Assembly (NCBI RefSeq): GCF_003224335.1
Contig: NZ_QKLF01000001.1
Coordinates: forward strand, 744,001 to 808,000
Direction of reading: 5' to 3'
Source of the DNA: Curtobacterium sp. MCJR17_055
GTDB taxonomy: Bacteria > Actinomycetota > Actinomycetes > Actinomycetales > Microbacteriaceae
Length of the DNA stretch: 64,000 bases
A program made the translations under genes and the position numbers. This document shows positions 25,620 through 34,524 of this stretch, piece after piece. Each line of letters starts with the position of its first letter. Positions within the stretch are counted from its first letter, which is position 1. The notes beneath the pieces were generated by a model. That model ran no database searches. It was not told where the DNA came from and saw nothing but the letters and a program-made list of their open reading frames with translations.

Positions 25620-28594
25620 GCGACGGGTACAACGAGAAGAGCACGGTGCAGGATCCGCTCGTGAAGTTGCTGGTGGACGCCGGGTGGACCTATATCCCCG
25701 GCAAGGACCTCCCGCGAACCACGTCGCAGGTGTTCGTCGAATCAGACTTACGCGCCGCGATCGAGGAGCTGAACCCGGGGCTCGCGGGGCGCGCGGATGC
25801 GGTGCTCGGAGAACTTCGTCGCGCGGCGCTCAGCGCAGCTGACGAGGGCCTCATGGCGGCGAACCAGACGTTTACACGTCTGCTGCGCGGCGGCGGAACC
25901 GTATTGATGCCCGACACAAATCATGTCGAGCCGTACGAGGCGATCAGCTTCACCCGCCCGGAACAGAACACGTTCCTCGTCTCTGACGAGGTCACCTACC
26001 AGGGGGCTCGGTTCGACATCGTGCTGTTCGTGAACGGCATCCCCATCGTGGTTGGGGAGACGAAGACGCCGGTGTCAACGACGGTGACGTGGAAGGACGG
26101 TGCGAAGGACATCCATTCCTCCTACGAGGTGCATCAGCCAGTGTTCTTCACGCCGAACCTGCTGTCGTTCGCCACCGACGGAAAGGACCTTCGGTACGCC
26201 GGCGTGCGCACCCCTCTGGACCACTGGAACCGTTGGGGCTCGTCGGAGGTGCCAGCGACCGTCGAGGGGTGGGACCGGGTGAAGATGAGCGTGGCGGGGC
26301 TTCTCAACCCGACGGTCATACTCAACCTCATTGAGCACTACGCGGCGTTCGACGTGCAGGACGCAGACGGCGCCGGCCAAACGATCAAGCTTCTACCGCG
26401 GTACTTCCAGTACGAGGCAGTGGAGAAGATCGTCGCCAGAGCCACCAGCGAGCAAGGCTCCCGCGCCCTGGTTTACCACACGCAGGGCTCGGGCAAGACG
26501 CTCACGATGTCGTGGGTGGCCACGCGGCTGTACTTCGATCCGCGGATGAACAACCCGACGATCGTCGCCGTGGCGGACCGCACTCAGCTGGTCACCCAGA
26601 CCTTCTCGCAGTTCGCCTCCGCCGGTGTCCCCGAGCCGGTCAAGGCGGCCACGCTCGCTTCGCTGCAGACGGCGCTCAAGCAAGGCCAGCGCGGCATCAT
26701 CGCCACCACCGTGCACAAGTTCGCTGGCGCGGGCGTGCTCAGCGAGCGTGACAACATCGTCTTGCTCGTCGACGAGGCCCACCGCACCCAGGAGGGTTCG
26801 CTGGGTGAGGCGATGCGCGCAGCGCTCCCGAGCGCTCACCGATACGGCTTCACCGGCACTCCGATCGCAGACTTGGACCGGAACACATACCAGCTGTTCG
26901 GAGACGAGCGGGACCCGGAATGGGCTCTCGGAACATACGACTCGGACCGTTCCATCGCCGATGGCACCACCGTGCCGATGAGGGTCATTCCTCGGCCGGT
27001 AAAGTTCGACATCGCCAAGGATGAGCTCGACGCGGCATTCGATGCGCTTGCCACCGAGGAAGAACTCACCGAGACGCAAAAGGAGTCCAACGCCCGGCGA
27101 GTCGCCAATGCTCGGGCGATTTTCCACAACCCGGAACGGATCGCAGCGGTCAGCGCCGACATCGTCGAGCACTTCTACAAGTCGATCGACCCGCTCGGGA
27201 TGAAGGCACAAATTGTCGTGGCCGATCAGGAGCTCTGCACTCTTTACGACGCAGCTCTCCGTGGCGCGCTGGCCGGCGCCGGACGCGCAGACGAGGTGGC
27301 GGTCGTCATCTCGGCGTCGGGCAAGAGCGACTACGAGCAGTACAAGCTCAGTGACGCCGAAGAGGAAGCGCTGCTGGACCGGTTCCGGGACGCGCACGAC
27401 CCGCTGAAGTTCCTCATCGTCACGGCCAAGCTCGGCACCGGGTTCAACGCCCCGATCGAGGGCGTTCTGTACCTCGACAAGCCGATGAAACTCCACACGC
27501 TCTTCCAGACAATCACCCGAACGAACAGGCCGTGGCGGAACCCGGACACAGGCTTCGTTAAGAGCTACGGCACGATCGTCGACTATGTCGGCCTCGGCGA
27601 CGGATTCGCTCGCGCGATCGCTCCTTCCAACCCCGAACACGCACAGCGCCAGATCGACACCGAGGAGCTACTGCGCACCCTCGAGGGCGCCCTTAAGGAG
27701 ATTCGCCGCCGCTTCGTGGGCATAACCCGAGACGGATCCATGGACTCGCTGCAGGCGGCGCTCGAGCGGGTGCCGGCCGACACCGAGGACCGCGCAGAGT
27801 TCCGTGCAGAGTTCGCTCTCTCGCAGGGACTGTGGGAGACGATCTTCCCGGACGCGGCTCTCGATGACTGGGCTAACGACTACCGCTGGTACGCGCAGGT
27901 GTATGCCGCGATCCCGGCTGAGAGCGACGACGATGATCTGCTGTGGGAGCGTCTCGGGCCGAAGACCCGCGAGCTGGTCCACCAGCACATGCGCAACGTC
28001 CGAGTCTCCGATCGGAACATCGCTGTCGTGATCGCCGACGCAGAGACGATCCGCAAGATGAGCGAGAGCGGTCAGCTGCCGCCGGTCCCGACCGAGTACG
28101 AGGGGAAGTCCGCAAGGGACATCCTCGATTCCCTCACCGCTCGCATCCAGCGCAAGCTCGACGGCGGCGGCGAGGGAGCGCTTCGCTACTCGTCGATTGC
28201 CGAGCGCCTGGATCAGCTGCGTCAGCGGGTCATTGCGACGGCGGAGGACTCCATCGAGTTCCTCACCACGCTGTTCGGCGTCGCACAGGACCTCAAGATT
28301 ACAGAAGTAGAGGCAGATGGCGGGGTCCTGGCAGATCTCCCAGACCCGAACATCGGCATGCTCACGCGCATCTTCGAAGAGCACCGCCCCGAGGGCATGA
28401 CCGTGCTCGTCTCACAGGTCGTCGCCGAGGTTGATGCCCTCGTCAAGCAGGCCGTGCATCCAAACTGGGCGACGAAGGATGCCTCCAAAAAGGCAATCCG
28501 CCGTCAGCTGCGTCAACTGTTCCGGACGTACAAGCTGCCACTCACCGGTGAGCCCTTCGACTCTGCCTGGGGGTACATCCTGAAGCACTACTGA
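25616..28594 (+). CDS. hsdR: Type I restriction endonuclease/translocase subunit
   Basis: 992 aa. The N-terminal PD-(D/E)xK nuclease is visible as FDIVLFVNGIPIVVGETKTP (D...ExK, about residues 130-150). The SF2 motor follows with Walker A HTQGSGKTLTM, the DEAH-type box LLVDEAHRTQEG, motif III YGFTGTPI, and the RecA2 motif FQTITRTNRPW. A C-terminal helical region ends the protein. It translocates and cuts unmodified DNA as part of R2M2S1. Full length and intact. The GTG at 25616 overlaps the hsdS stop. Confidence 0.95.
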   Translation: MSDGYNEKSTVQDPLVKLLVDAGWTYIPGKDLPRTTSQVFVESDLRAAIEELNPGLAGRADAVLGELRRAALSAADEGLMAANQTFTRLLRGGGTVLMPDTNHVEPYEAISFTRPEQNTFLVSDEVTYQGARFDIVLFVNGIPIVVGETKTPVSTTVTWKDGAKDIHSSYEVHQPVFFTPNLLSFATDGKDLRYAGVRTPLDHWNRWGSSEVPATVEGWDRVKMSVAGLLNPTVILNLIEHYAAFDVQDADGAGQTIKLLPRYFQYEAVEKIVARATSEQGSRALVYHTQGSGKTLTMSWVATRLYFDPRMNNPTIVAVADRTQLVTQTFSQFASAGVPEPVKAATLASLQTALKQGQRGIIATTVHKFAGAGVLSERDNIVLLVDEAHRTQEGSLGEAMRAALPSAHRYGFTGTPIADLDRNTYQLFGDERDPEWALGTYDSDRSIADGTTVPMRVIPRPVKFDIAKDELDAAFDALATEEELTETQKESNARRVANARAIFHNPERIAAVSADIVEHFYKSIDPLGMKAQIVVADQELCTLYDAALRGALAGAGRADEVAVVISASGKSDYEQYKLSDAEEEALLDRFRDAHDPLKFLIVTAKLGTGFNAPIEGVLYLDKPMKLHTLFQTITRTNRPWRNPDTGFVKSYGTIVDYVGLGDGFARAIAPSNPEHAQRQIDTEELLRTLEGALKEIRRRFVGITRDGSMDSLQAALERVPADTEDRAEFRAEFALSQGLWETIFPDAALDDWANDYRWYAQVYAAIPAESDDDDLLWERLGPKTRELVHQHMRNVRVSDRNIAVVIADAETIRKMSESGQLPPVPTEYEGKSARDILDSLTARIQRKLDGGGEGALRYSSIAERLDQLRQRVIATAEDSIEFLTTLFGVAQDLKITEVEADGGVLADLPDPNIGMLTRIFEEHRPEGMTVLVSQVVAEVDALVKQAVHPNWATKDASKKAIRRQLRQLFRTYKLPLTGEPFDSAWGYILKHY

Positions 28595-28973
28595 CATCGG
28601 CTGAGCGAACGACCTCTCGCCGTTCGTCGGCAAAGCTGCGGACGTTCAATGCCCGTCGACACCTAGACAGAAGCGCAGTGAGAGAGACAGCATCGCCGTC
28701 GTCAATGGCGCAATCGTCGCTGCGCGTGCGGGGATCGGCCCCCGAGACGCGCATCTCGCTCCAGACCCTGCAGCTCCGGTCTCCATCGGGTGGGCCGAAC
28801 AGGTTTGTCAGCGCATCGGCTACTGGTGCGGGTCCCATGACGCGCTCGGTTCGTGACGTCAGTGGTTTGTTCTACCGTCTTCTCATGCGAAAAATGAAGG
28901 CCAGCGGTCGAAGTGTTCTTGGGAAGCCCCGCGGACCAGTACTCGAGGGACAAGCGGTTGGAAGAGGTGCGCG
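28595..28973. other. Gap after hsdR, no gene seen
   Basis: About 380 bp. Short frames on both strands (for example 28678-28977 plus) have no recognisable motif or RBS. A promoter for the next gene should lie here but I cannot point to a convincing one. Confidence 0.5.
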
Positions 28974-29918
28974 GTGATAGAGCAGGACGATCCGAGCGCC
29001 GGACCATGGGCCTCGCGCCTACGGACTATCGCTCACGACGCGCGCCGAGACTTCGCCTCGATTCATCAGTACCTGCAGGTTGTCGGCCCGGAGATAGACA
29101 AACGCTTCGAAGAGGTAGTCGGGAACGTCGAAACACGCTTGGACCCGGAACTCCACGACATGGGCGACGTCTACTGGGAGGCCGAAAAAGCCTTCGGAGC
29201 CAATCCGCTCGAGATTCATGCCCACACTGGCTTGATGCTCGTGAGCCGCGGCGTAGCTCTATCAGAAATCGTCTTCGCTTCCATTCCGGGGGCACTCTTC
29301 GTCGATGCTGAGCCGCTGGTATATAAGGGCAATCACTCCTGGTCTCGCAAAATGGCGGACCTCTTCTACCGGACTTGCCTCAGCAGGCCGGTGAGCATCG
29401 GTGGCGGCGCGATGGCGCCGATCACGCAGCTACGTGATCTCTACGCTCACGGCTACGGACGTCCCCATCGAAAGGAAGAGGCCGAGAAGCTCGCTGCGTC
29501 GTTGCACCCACACCTCGGACCGGCCGACCTCAGTCCAGAGGAACACGCTCTCGGGTTCAAAGAAGCGCCGTACGCATTCGGTCGTTACTCCAACTACAGC
29601 CCTGCGTCAGGCTTCAGGGACGACGCCTTCGTGCCGGTTGTCGTCGAACTCAGCCCAGTCGCTGCCCGAAGGCTTCTGCTCCTGATCGGAGAGCGCGTCG
29701 AAGCCGTGCTGTCGGCGGCGTCGTGGGGCTTGAAGGACCCGTTGAGTGAGAAGACGAGCAAGTTCGTGCGGATATGGGTGCGGGAGCAAGCGGAGCGCGA
29801 AGCAGAACAGCAGACCAGGCAGCACCTTGCTGCAGAGAAGGCGCGGAAACGGGAAGCAAAACACGAGGAGCAGGCCGAGAGGCGGCGATCCGACCATCAA
29901 AGCGGCCTGCAACGATAG
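28974..29918 (+). CDS. Unknown cargo protein with an R-x4-H (HEPN-like) motif
   Basis: 314 aa from a GTG at 28974 (GAAGAGG upstream). Soluble and largely helical. Around residues 155-165 it reads TQLRDLYAHGYGRPH, containing R-D-L-Y-A-H. R-x4-6-H is the catalytic motif of HEPN ribonucleases, and the YAHG/YxHG form is common in such proteins. The C-terminal 60 residues form a charged coiled coil (EQAEREAEQQTRQHLAAEKA, KRREAK-like repeats). No family was recognised overall. Its place next to hsdMSR in a mobile element makes a defence role plausible, but that is inference. Confidence 0.6.
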   Translation: MIEQDDPSAGPWASRLRTIAHDARRDFASIHQYLQVVGPEIDKRFEEVVGNVETRLDPELHDMGDVYWEAEKAFGANPLEIHAHTGLMLVSRGVALSEIVFASIPGALFVDAEPLVYKGNHSWSRKMADLFYRTCLSRPVSIGGGAMAPITQLRDLYAHGYGRPHRKEEAEKLAASLHPHLGPADLSPEEHALGFKEAPYAFGRYSNYSPASGFRDDAFVPVVVELSPVAARRLLLLIGERVEAVLSAASWGLKDPLSEKTSKFVRIWVREQAEREAEQQTRQHLAAEKARKREAKHEEQAERRRSDHQSGLQR

Positions 29919-30139
29919 GCCGAAATCGGGCGTGACGAAGTGCTTGGAGGTGGGACGAGTCTCTTGCAGCACGCCGCGAGGAAGCGACTCAGTGCTCGGT
30001 CGGGACGTCCGTCTCCATGCCCCCTGCGATGGTCAGCGCGGGGCGCACGAGCCAACAGCTGGGAGCTTGGGCATTGTCTGCGCCATAGGCCGAGCGTCGT
30101 GCGAGACGGCTGATCTCCTGAAGGGCTGTTGGTGGACGC

Positions 30140-30763
30140 TTACGTAGAGGTAGCCGAGGAAGGGAGGCGCTCCTTGAGGAATCGGAAAAGGGCTTTTCTG
30201 AATCCGCTACTCAAGCGCGCTGCGACGGCGAGAAGGATAACCGCGGGGGCGAAAAACACCCATGGCGCGAAGGCACTGAGATGCGCTATCAGTGCGTTAG
30301 ACAGCGCGGCGAGGGCAAGCGCGCTCGCGGCGCCCAATGCTGCTGTCCAAACGAAGGTGTAGAGCCACCCGTTCGTCGCGAGACGCTCGCGCATCCGGCC
30401 CTTGGTTGTGAGAAAGAGCACGACGGAAATGATGACTGCGAACACGAGGAAGCACAGCCAGGCGATCCAGCTGACTGTGAGCCAGGAGTCTGCTGCTCTC
30501 GACGACCCATCGTTGACGCGGGCGATGAGCGCCTCGGCTTCAGCGTCCGTCAAACCTTGACCATGAATAGCTTCATTTGTGACGGATGCCGCGCTTTGCT
30601 GAAGGAGAACAGCCACCCCGAAGGCTGTGAAGGAAGCGGCGAGCCCCGAGAGATGCCCGGCGAGTAGCCACTTCAGGGTGCGGCTGGTCAACTGGGCGAC
30701 AGTATCAACTGTATCGGCTGGCGATGCCGTAGCAGGATTGGTCGCGGGTGTCGGATTCGTCAT
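30140..30763 (-). CDS. Unknown four-helix membrane protein
   Basis: 207 aa. A Thr/Pro/Ala-rich N-terminus precedes four hydrophobic segments: LLAGHLSGLAASFTAFGVAV (about 33-53), VSWIAWLCFLVFAVIISVVL, TFVWTAALGAASALALAALS and FAPWVFFAPAVILLAVAARL. A basic C-terminal tail follows (FRKALFRFLKERLPSS). A segment between helices 1 and 2 is probably extracytoplasmic. No family recognised. Isolated, on the opposite strand to hsdR. Confidence 0.6.
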   Translation of the reverse strand: MTNPTPATNPATASPADTVDTVAQLTSRTLKWLLAGHLSGLAASFTAFGVAVLLQQSAASVTNEAIHGQGLTDAEAEALIARVNDGSSRAADSWLTVSWIAWLCFLVFAVIISVVLFLTTKGRMRERLATNGWLYTFVWTAALGAASALALAALSNALIAHLSAFAPWVFFAPAVILLAVAARLSSGFRKALFRFLKERLPSSATST

Positions 30764-31290
30764 GTTCCCCCTTGGTCAGTCTGCATCTTGACATCAGGTC
30801 ACGGCTTGTCGCTACTCATGCGCCAGCGCGAGTGGCCACGGCTGCCGAGAGTGATCCGCGAGGGGACGTCGCCAAGAACAGGAGCTGAGTGCCAGCGGCT
30901 ACCGGCGGATGATTCCCGTTCGTCGGGACAATTGGCGCACGCATGACTACGGTTCGCTCTTTGCCGTCAGTCTCGTTCGTCGGTCATCAGCTCGGTGAAG
31001 CACCAACAGCAGACCCTTGGAACTATCGGGGCTCGGAGTACCGACGGCCCATCGCGCTTGGGACGATCGGACGATCGTGATCGCGGGTTTGAGTACCCTC
31101 GCTGGCCAATCTTGTCCTTGGCGCCGATGTCTCACCCTAGCGGGCGACCGCGATCACGTCACGACGGAACTCTTCCGGATACGCCTTCACCGTGCGCACA
31201 TCGTTCCAGCAGGAGGACATGCCCCTACCTCTCAGGAGTCAACCGAACCTGCAGCAGTCCCGCGACGGCCAGGCGCCTATAACCTCAGCC
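30764..31290. other. 527-bp gap, no gene seen
   Basis: Frames at 30995-31282 and 31017-31310 are open but Arg/Ser-rich, mutually overlapping and lack RBS or motifs. I do not call them. Base composition is lower in GC than the flanking chromosome. Confidence 0.5.
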
Positions 31291-32466
31291 TCATCGCGCT
31301 GAGTCAGTGAAAGCGATTGTCATGTCGAGTACGGCGTAAGACGCGCGGCGCTTCGCGAGGCGGTCGACATACTCCCAGCCAACATCGGCGGCACCCGAAG
31401 CGGCAGCGCCGACAAGACCCGAAGGGTCTTGAGTGATCGCGGTCCCGATCGCCGCCCCGATTCCCCCGATAGCGAAATTTTTCGAACCACGGACTGCTGC
31501 GGACATGACGGCGGAGGTGGAAGTTGCCTTCTTCACGGCAAAGAGCTTCGATTGCAGCACATCTGCTAGCACGCCGCCTGCTTCTTTGCGGCCCTCAGGA
31601 GTGTCCGGTATCTCGCCGACGACAGCTAGGCCCGCTTGAAGCGCTGCTCGCCAGCTTTCAAATGCATCGTCGCTTCGGAGGTTGCGAAGTAGATCTGGTT
31701 GCTCAACCAGTCGTGGGAGGTCGAAATCCCCCAAGCGCCGAAGGATGCTGACCCGCCCATCCTCAACACGACGACCTCCGATTGCCCGCCTCATTGCGAT
31801 CTCACTCACCACATCGAGTGCGGTGAACTGCCCCTTTTGTTCCGCCGCAAGGACCAGAGAGGCACCGAGATGAAGCGATACCGCACGATTGAGCCCAAAC
31901 ATCTCGTCGGCCGATACCTCCTGCGGCCAGTTCCAGCCGGCCTCGCTCCAATCGCTCATCGTCATATCGTCGATAAGCCTAAGTCGATGATTCGTCCGTT
32001 CATCACCGACGCCGTCGAACATCGACGCAAGCTCGTCACCCTCGTGCCCTCTAACGAATTCAACGGCGCCCGACTCGATAAAGGGGCGAAGGACGGCAAG
32101 CCATTCAAGCTGTCGCCTCAAGTCATTCCGAGCCGCTCCATCCATCGGTCGCCCACGCGACCAGGAAGCATGGAGGTCGCCGGACGGAACGACGACGGCA
32201 GGCGCATACAAAAGTAGCTCGAGGACCGTCTGCGCTCGGCTACCGATCGAGCCGCCGGTCAAGGGGACGATTGGCCGAAATTCGCCCGGCGAAAGAACGC
32301 GCAGTTCAGCTTCGAGGCAGTCACCATCCGGATCCGGCCACTGACGGCTGAATTCGAGAAGGTGTTCCTCCGGCCACTCCGCCGCACGGAGCGCTCCAGT
32401 CAGATTCAACTCTCCGTCGAGCCATACATCAAGGAAGTCGTAGATGTTCGTTACGGCGGACTGCAC
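31291..32466 (-). CDS. Unknown cargo protein
   Basis: 391 aa, not recognised. The first three quarters are soluble and acidic (MQSAVTNIYDFLDVWLDGEL, AAEWPEEHLLEFSRQWPDPD, VRGHEGDELASMFDGVGDER). Near the C-terminus is a small-residue-rich stretch, NFAIGGIGAAIGTAITQDPS followed by GLVGAAASGAADVGWEYVDR, with a Gly-xxx-Gly pattern that could be a membrane-inserting or packing segment. The last part, RRASYAVLDMTIAF, is conserved-looking. Position in the cargo suggests an accessory function. Confidence 0.55.
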   Translation of the reverse strand: MQSAVTNIYDFLDVWLDGELNLTGALRAAEWPEEHLLEFSRQWPDPDGDCLEAELRVLSPGEFRPIVPLTGGSIGSRAQTVLELLLYAPAVVVPSGDLHASWSRGRPMDGAARNDLRRQLEWLAVLRPFIESGAVEFVRGHEGDELASMFDGVGDERTNHRLRLIDDMTMSDWSEAGWNWPQEVSADEMFGLNRAVSLHLGASLVLAAEQKGQFTALDVVSEIAMRRAIGGRRVEDGRVSILRRLGDFDLPRLVEQPDLLRNLRSDDAFESWRAALQAGLAVVGEIPDTPEGRKEAGGVLADVLQSKLFAVKKATSTSAVMSAAVRGSKNFAIGGIGAAIGTAITQDPSGLVGAAASGAADVGWEYVDRLAKRRASYAVLDMTIAFTDSAR

Positions 32467-32570
32467 GCCTTGAGGATAGCGTCACGCTCGTGAGAGCGTG
32501 CTCTTTCGCCTGCATGCCACTGCCGCCCAACAGTGATCGGTTCTGATCTAGTGTTCCGCGAGCAGCCGTT

Positions 32571-33494
32571 GTGGTGTCGACCCAGGGGCATCAAACTCTA
32601 CGTGTGAGTCAACAGCATCCGAAAGGCCCCGTGGTGGCCGCCGTCGTCAGCAGCTTGTCACCCGGTGACACAGGCAAGCCTTTCACCGCCGTCAGTCGGG
32701 CAAGCGCGATGGTGTCGCATGATTGGCAGATGCTAGGCGCCCAGTACGAGTGGGCAGAGATTCATGGTGTGACAAGAGGTTTGCCACACGGCTACTTCGC
32801 GGACCTCCTGGGACGCGCTGCAGCCGCGGGTGAGCAACTTGGACTTGCTTTCGCTGCACTCCGTGATGGAGAGGTATGGCGAGACGCCCGGGTTGATGAC
32901 GCCAGCGAAAGTCGCCGTTCCATGGCTGGCCGCGCCATGGCGGAGGCGTCAGGACTATGGGCCGTGAGTGCGGGACACGCTGCAGTCAACGTCGTCGCTC
33001 GAGTCGTCCGGATCCACAGCGGCGCTGCGGGGCTCGATAAGAAACTCCGGTGGACGGGCCTGCCGGTGCCGTTCGACGCGGGGCGCACTGCCAACCTTTC
33101 CCTCAACGTCGAAACCGTGAAGCACCTTAAGCAGGCCGCACTTCGAACCGGCGAGTCCGCATTAGTAGACCTCGTTGTGCCGCTGGAGGGCTTAACGTCG
33201 AACTCGGCGTGGACTGCGCTATTGGCCCGACGAGACGCGGGATACCACCGCCTGCGTCCTCAGAGTGTCCAGGGGGGTGTGCCATCTGCGAATCCATGGG
33301 CAGCAGACCAAACAGTCGGCGCGCTGACCCTAAGCGCTTCGACGTTCTCTACCTACCTACCGCCCTTGCTCGAGGATGTTGTGGATGAAACGGCAGCGGG
33401 CTTTGAGGCGCTCGTCTCCGCGATGCGCATCATACTCGAACGCTTACCTGAGGCGCTGCGCGCTGCCGGGGTTCCGATCTGGCGAACACCCTGA
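32571..33494 (+). CDS. Unknown cargo protein
   Basis: 307 aa from tandem GTG codons at 32571 (start uncertain; an internal ATG begins MVSHDWQMLG). No signal peptide or membrane helix. Ala-rich helices (GRAAAAGEQLGLAFAALRDG, GRAMAEASGLWAVSAGHAAV) and a C-terminal PLLEDVVDETAAGFEALVSA region. Not recognised. It is divergent from the 31291-32466 gene, with about 100 bp between them. Confidence 0.5.
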   Translation: MVSTQGHQTLRVSQQHPKGPVVAAVVSSLSPGDTGKPFTAVSRASAMVSHDWQMLGAQYEWAEIHGVTRGLPHGYFADLLGRAAAAGEQLGLAFAALRDGEVWRDARVDDASESRRSMAGRAMAEASGLWAVSAGHAAVNVVARVVRIHSGAAGLDKKLRWTGLPVPFDAGRTANLSLNVETVKHLKQAALRTGESALVDLVVPLEGLTSNSAWTALLARRDAGYHRLRPQSVQGGVPSANPWAADQTVGALTLSASTFSTYLPPLLEDVVDETAAGFEALVSAMRIILERLPEALRAAGVPIWRTP

Positions 33495-33929
33495 GGTTCC
33501 GCGCGTGGCTGCCAGCGCTGGGAGGTACTCGCCTTGCGCTCCATGCTTAACCCCGCCGTCTCGGAGTTCGATTGCTCCCCCCACTACGCAAGACTGGCCG
33601 GAGCGCTGCTGTAGCAAGCCTGTAAAGCCGTTACCGCTTACGTAACCTCTTCGTTACATAGCTTCAGGCTTCGGTATGTCGCTCCGGTCCTTGGCCGTCC
33701 TGGGAGTCGATGGTGAGGCGGACAGTCAGTGGTGTCGGCGGACACTGTTGAGTTCGGCGCACCGGTGCTGGCTCGGCGGCCAACGGTGCGCGTCGCCCTC
33801 ACCGTTCAGGTCATGATTTCGAGCATCGCTGCGGTCCTGCTGTGCGCCGCTTTGTCTGGGTGACTTACAAAATGACTGGTGGGTCTTGAGGCGTTGAGAA
33901 GGTTCCGCCGGTCAGCGGCGCCGACTTTC
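33495..33929. other. 435-bp gap with GTTAC repeats, no gene seen
   Basis: No convincing frame. Around 33630-33657 there is GTTAC-N7-GTAAC followed by another GTTAC, a possible regulatory or remnant repeat. Confidence 0.45.
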
Positions 33930-34496
33930 TCACCGATGGCTCTTGTGGGTGCCGTTCAACGCAGCGCGGACCGCATGCAGATTCACATATGCGGTGTACA
34001 ACCGGGGCACGGCGATCAGGAAGAGGAGCAACACATAGGAGGCGAAGCCGGTTGCTAGGGCAGCGAAGATTCCGTGAATCGCGCCGGACTTTGGATCTGC
34101 GGCAAAGTTCATGCCGAGGACGAGCATCAGCGCGGCCGCCGCAGAGAACAGAGACGCGACGAGAAGGTGCGCGGCGGACTCGTCGAGGGCGTCCCGATCG
34201 ATCTGCTCAGTCTGTCCGTAGAGGTCCATTCGATCGGTGAGCTTCAATCGCATCGAGGAGATCTGCCCCCACGCGGCGAGGAAGCTGCCCGCGAGCAGCG
34301 CTACACCGCTCAGGAGCGCCCCAGGAGCAGCGAGTTGCGCGCCAGGGATCAGCAGCATAGCCACGAGAGCGGCGACTGGGCCGATGATCAGAGTGGCACG
34401 GGTGGCGCGGTCCGGGGTTGGGGTTTCGCTGCGGTAATCACTGAGTGCCTTCCAGTGCCCACGGAACAGCTCGATCGGCACGAGTCGAGAGGCCAC
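33930..34496 (-). CDS. Four-helix membrane protein, downstream partner in a two-gene cargo set
   Basis: 188 aa. A short cytoplasmic N-terminus (MASRLVPIELFRGHWKALSD) leads to two close hydrophobic helices (LIIGPVAALVAMLLIPGAQL; LLSGVALLAGSFLAAWGQIS), a charged central loop (RLKLTDRMDLYGQTEQIDRD), and two more helices (HLLVASLFSAAAALMLVLGM; LATGFASYVLLLFLIAVPRL). Lies 28 bp after the stop of the next gene upstream. The arrangement of a soluble protein plus a small membrane protein is common in abortive-infection systems, where the membrane protein is the effector; here that is only inference. Confidence 0.6.
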   Translation of the reverse strand: MASRLVPIELFRGHWKALSDYRSETPTPDRATRATLIIGPVAALVAMLLIPGAQLAAPGALLSGVALLAGSFLAAWGQISSMRLKLTDRMDLYGQTEQIDRDALDESAAHLLVASLFSAAAALMLVLGMNFAADPKSGAIHGIFAALATGFASYVLLLFLIAVPRLYTAYVNLHAVRAALNGTHKSHR

Positions 34497-34524
34497 GGTG
34501 TAAATCCTCCGTTCGATCAGCGGG

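Noticed and set aside
30995..31310. Two overlapping plus-strand frames in the cargo
   Set aside because: Both cover the same bases in different phases; low coding quality and no RBS.
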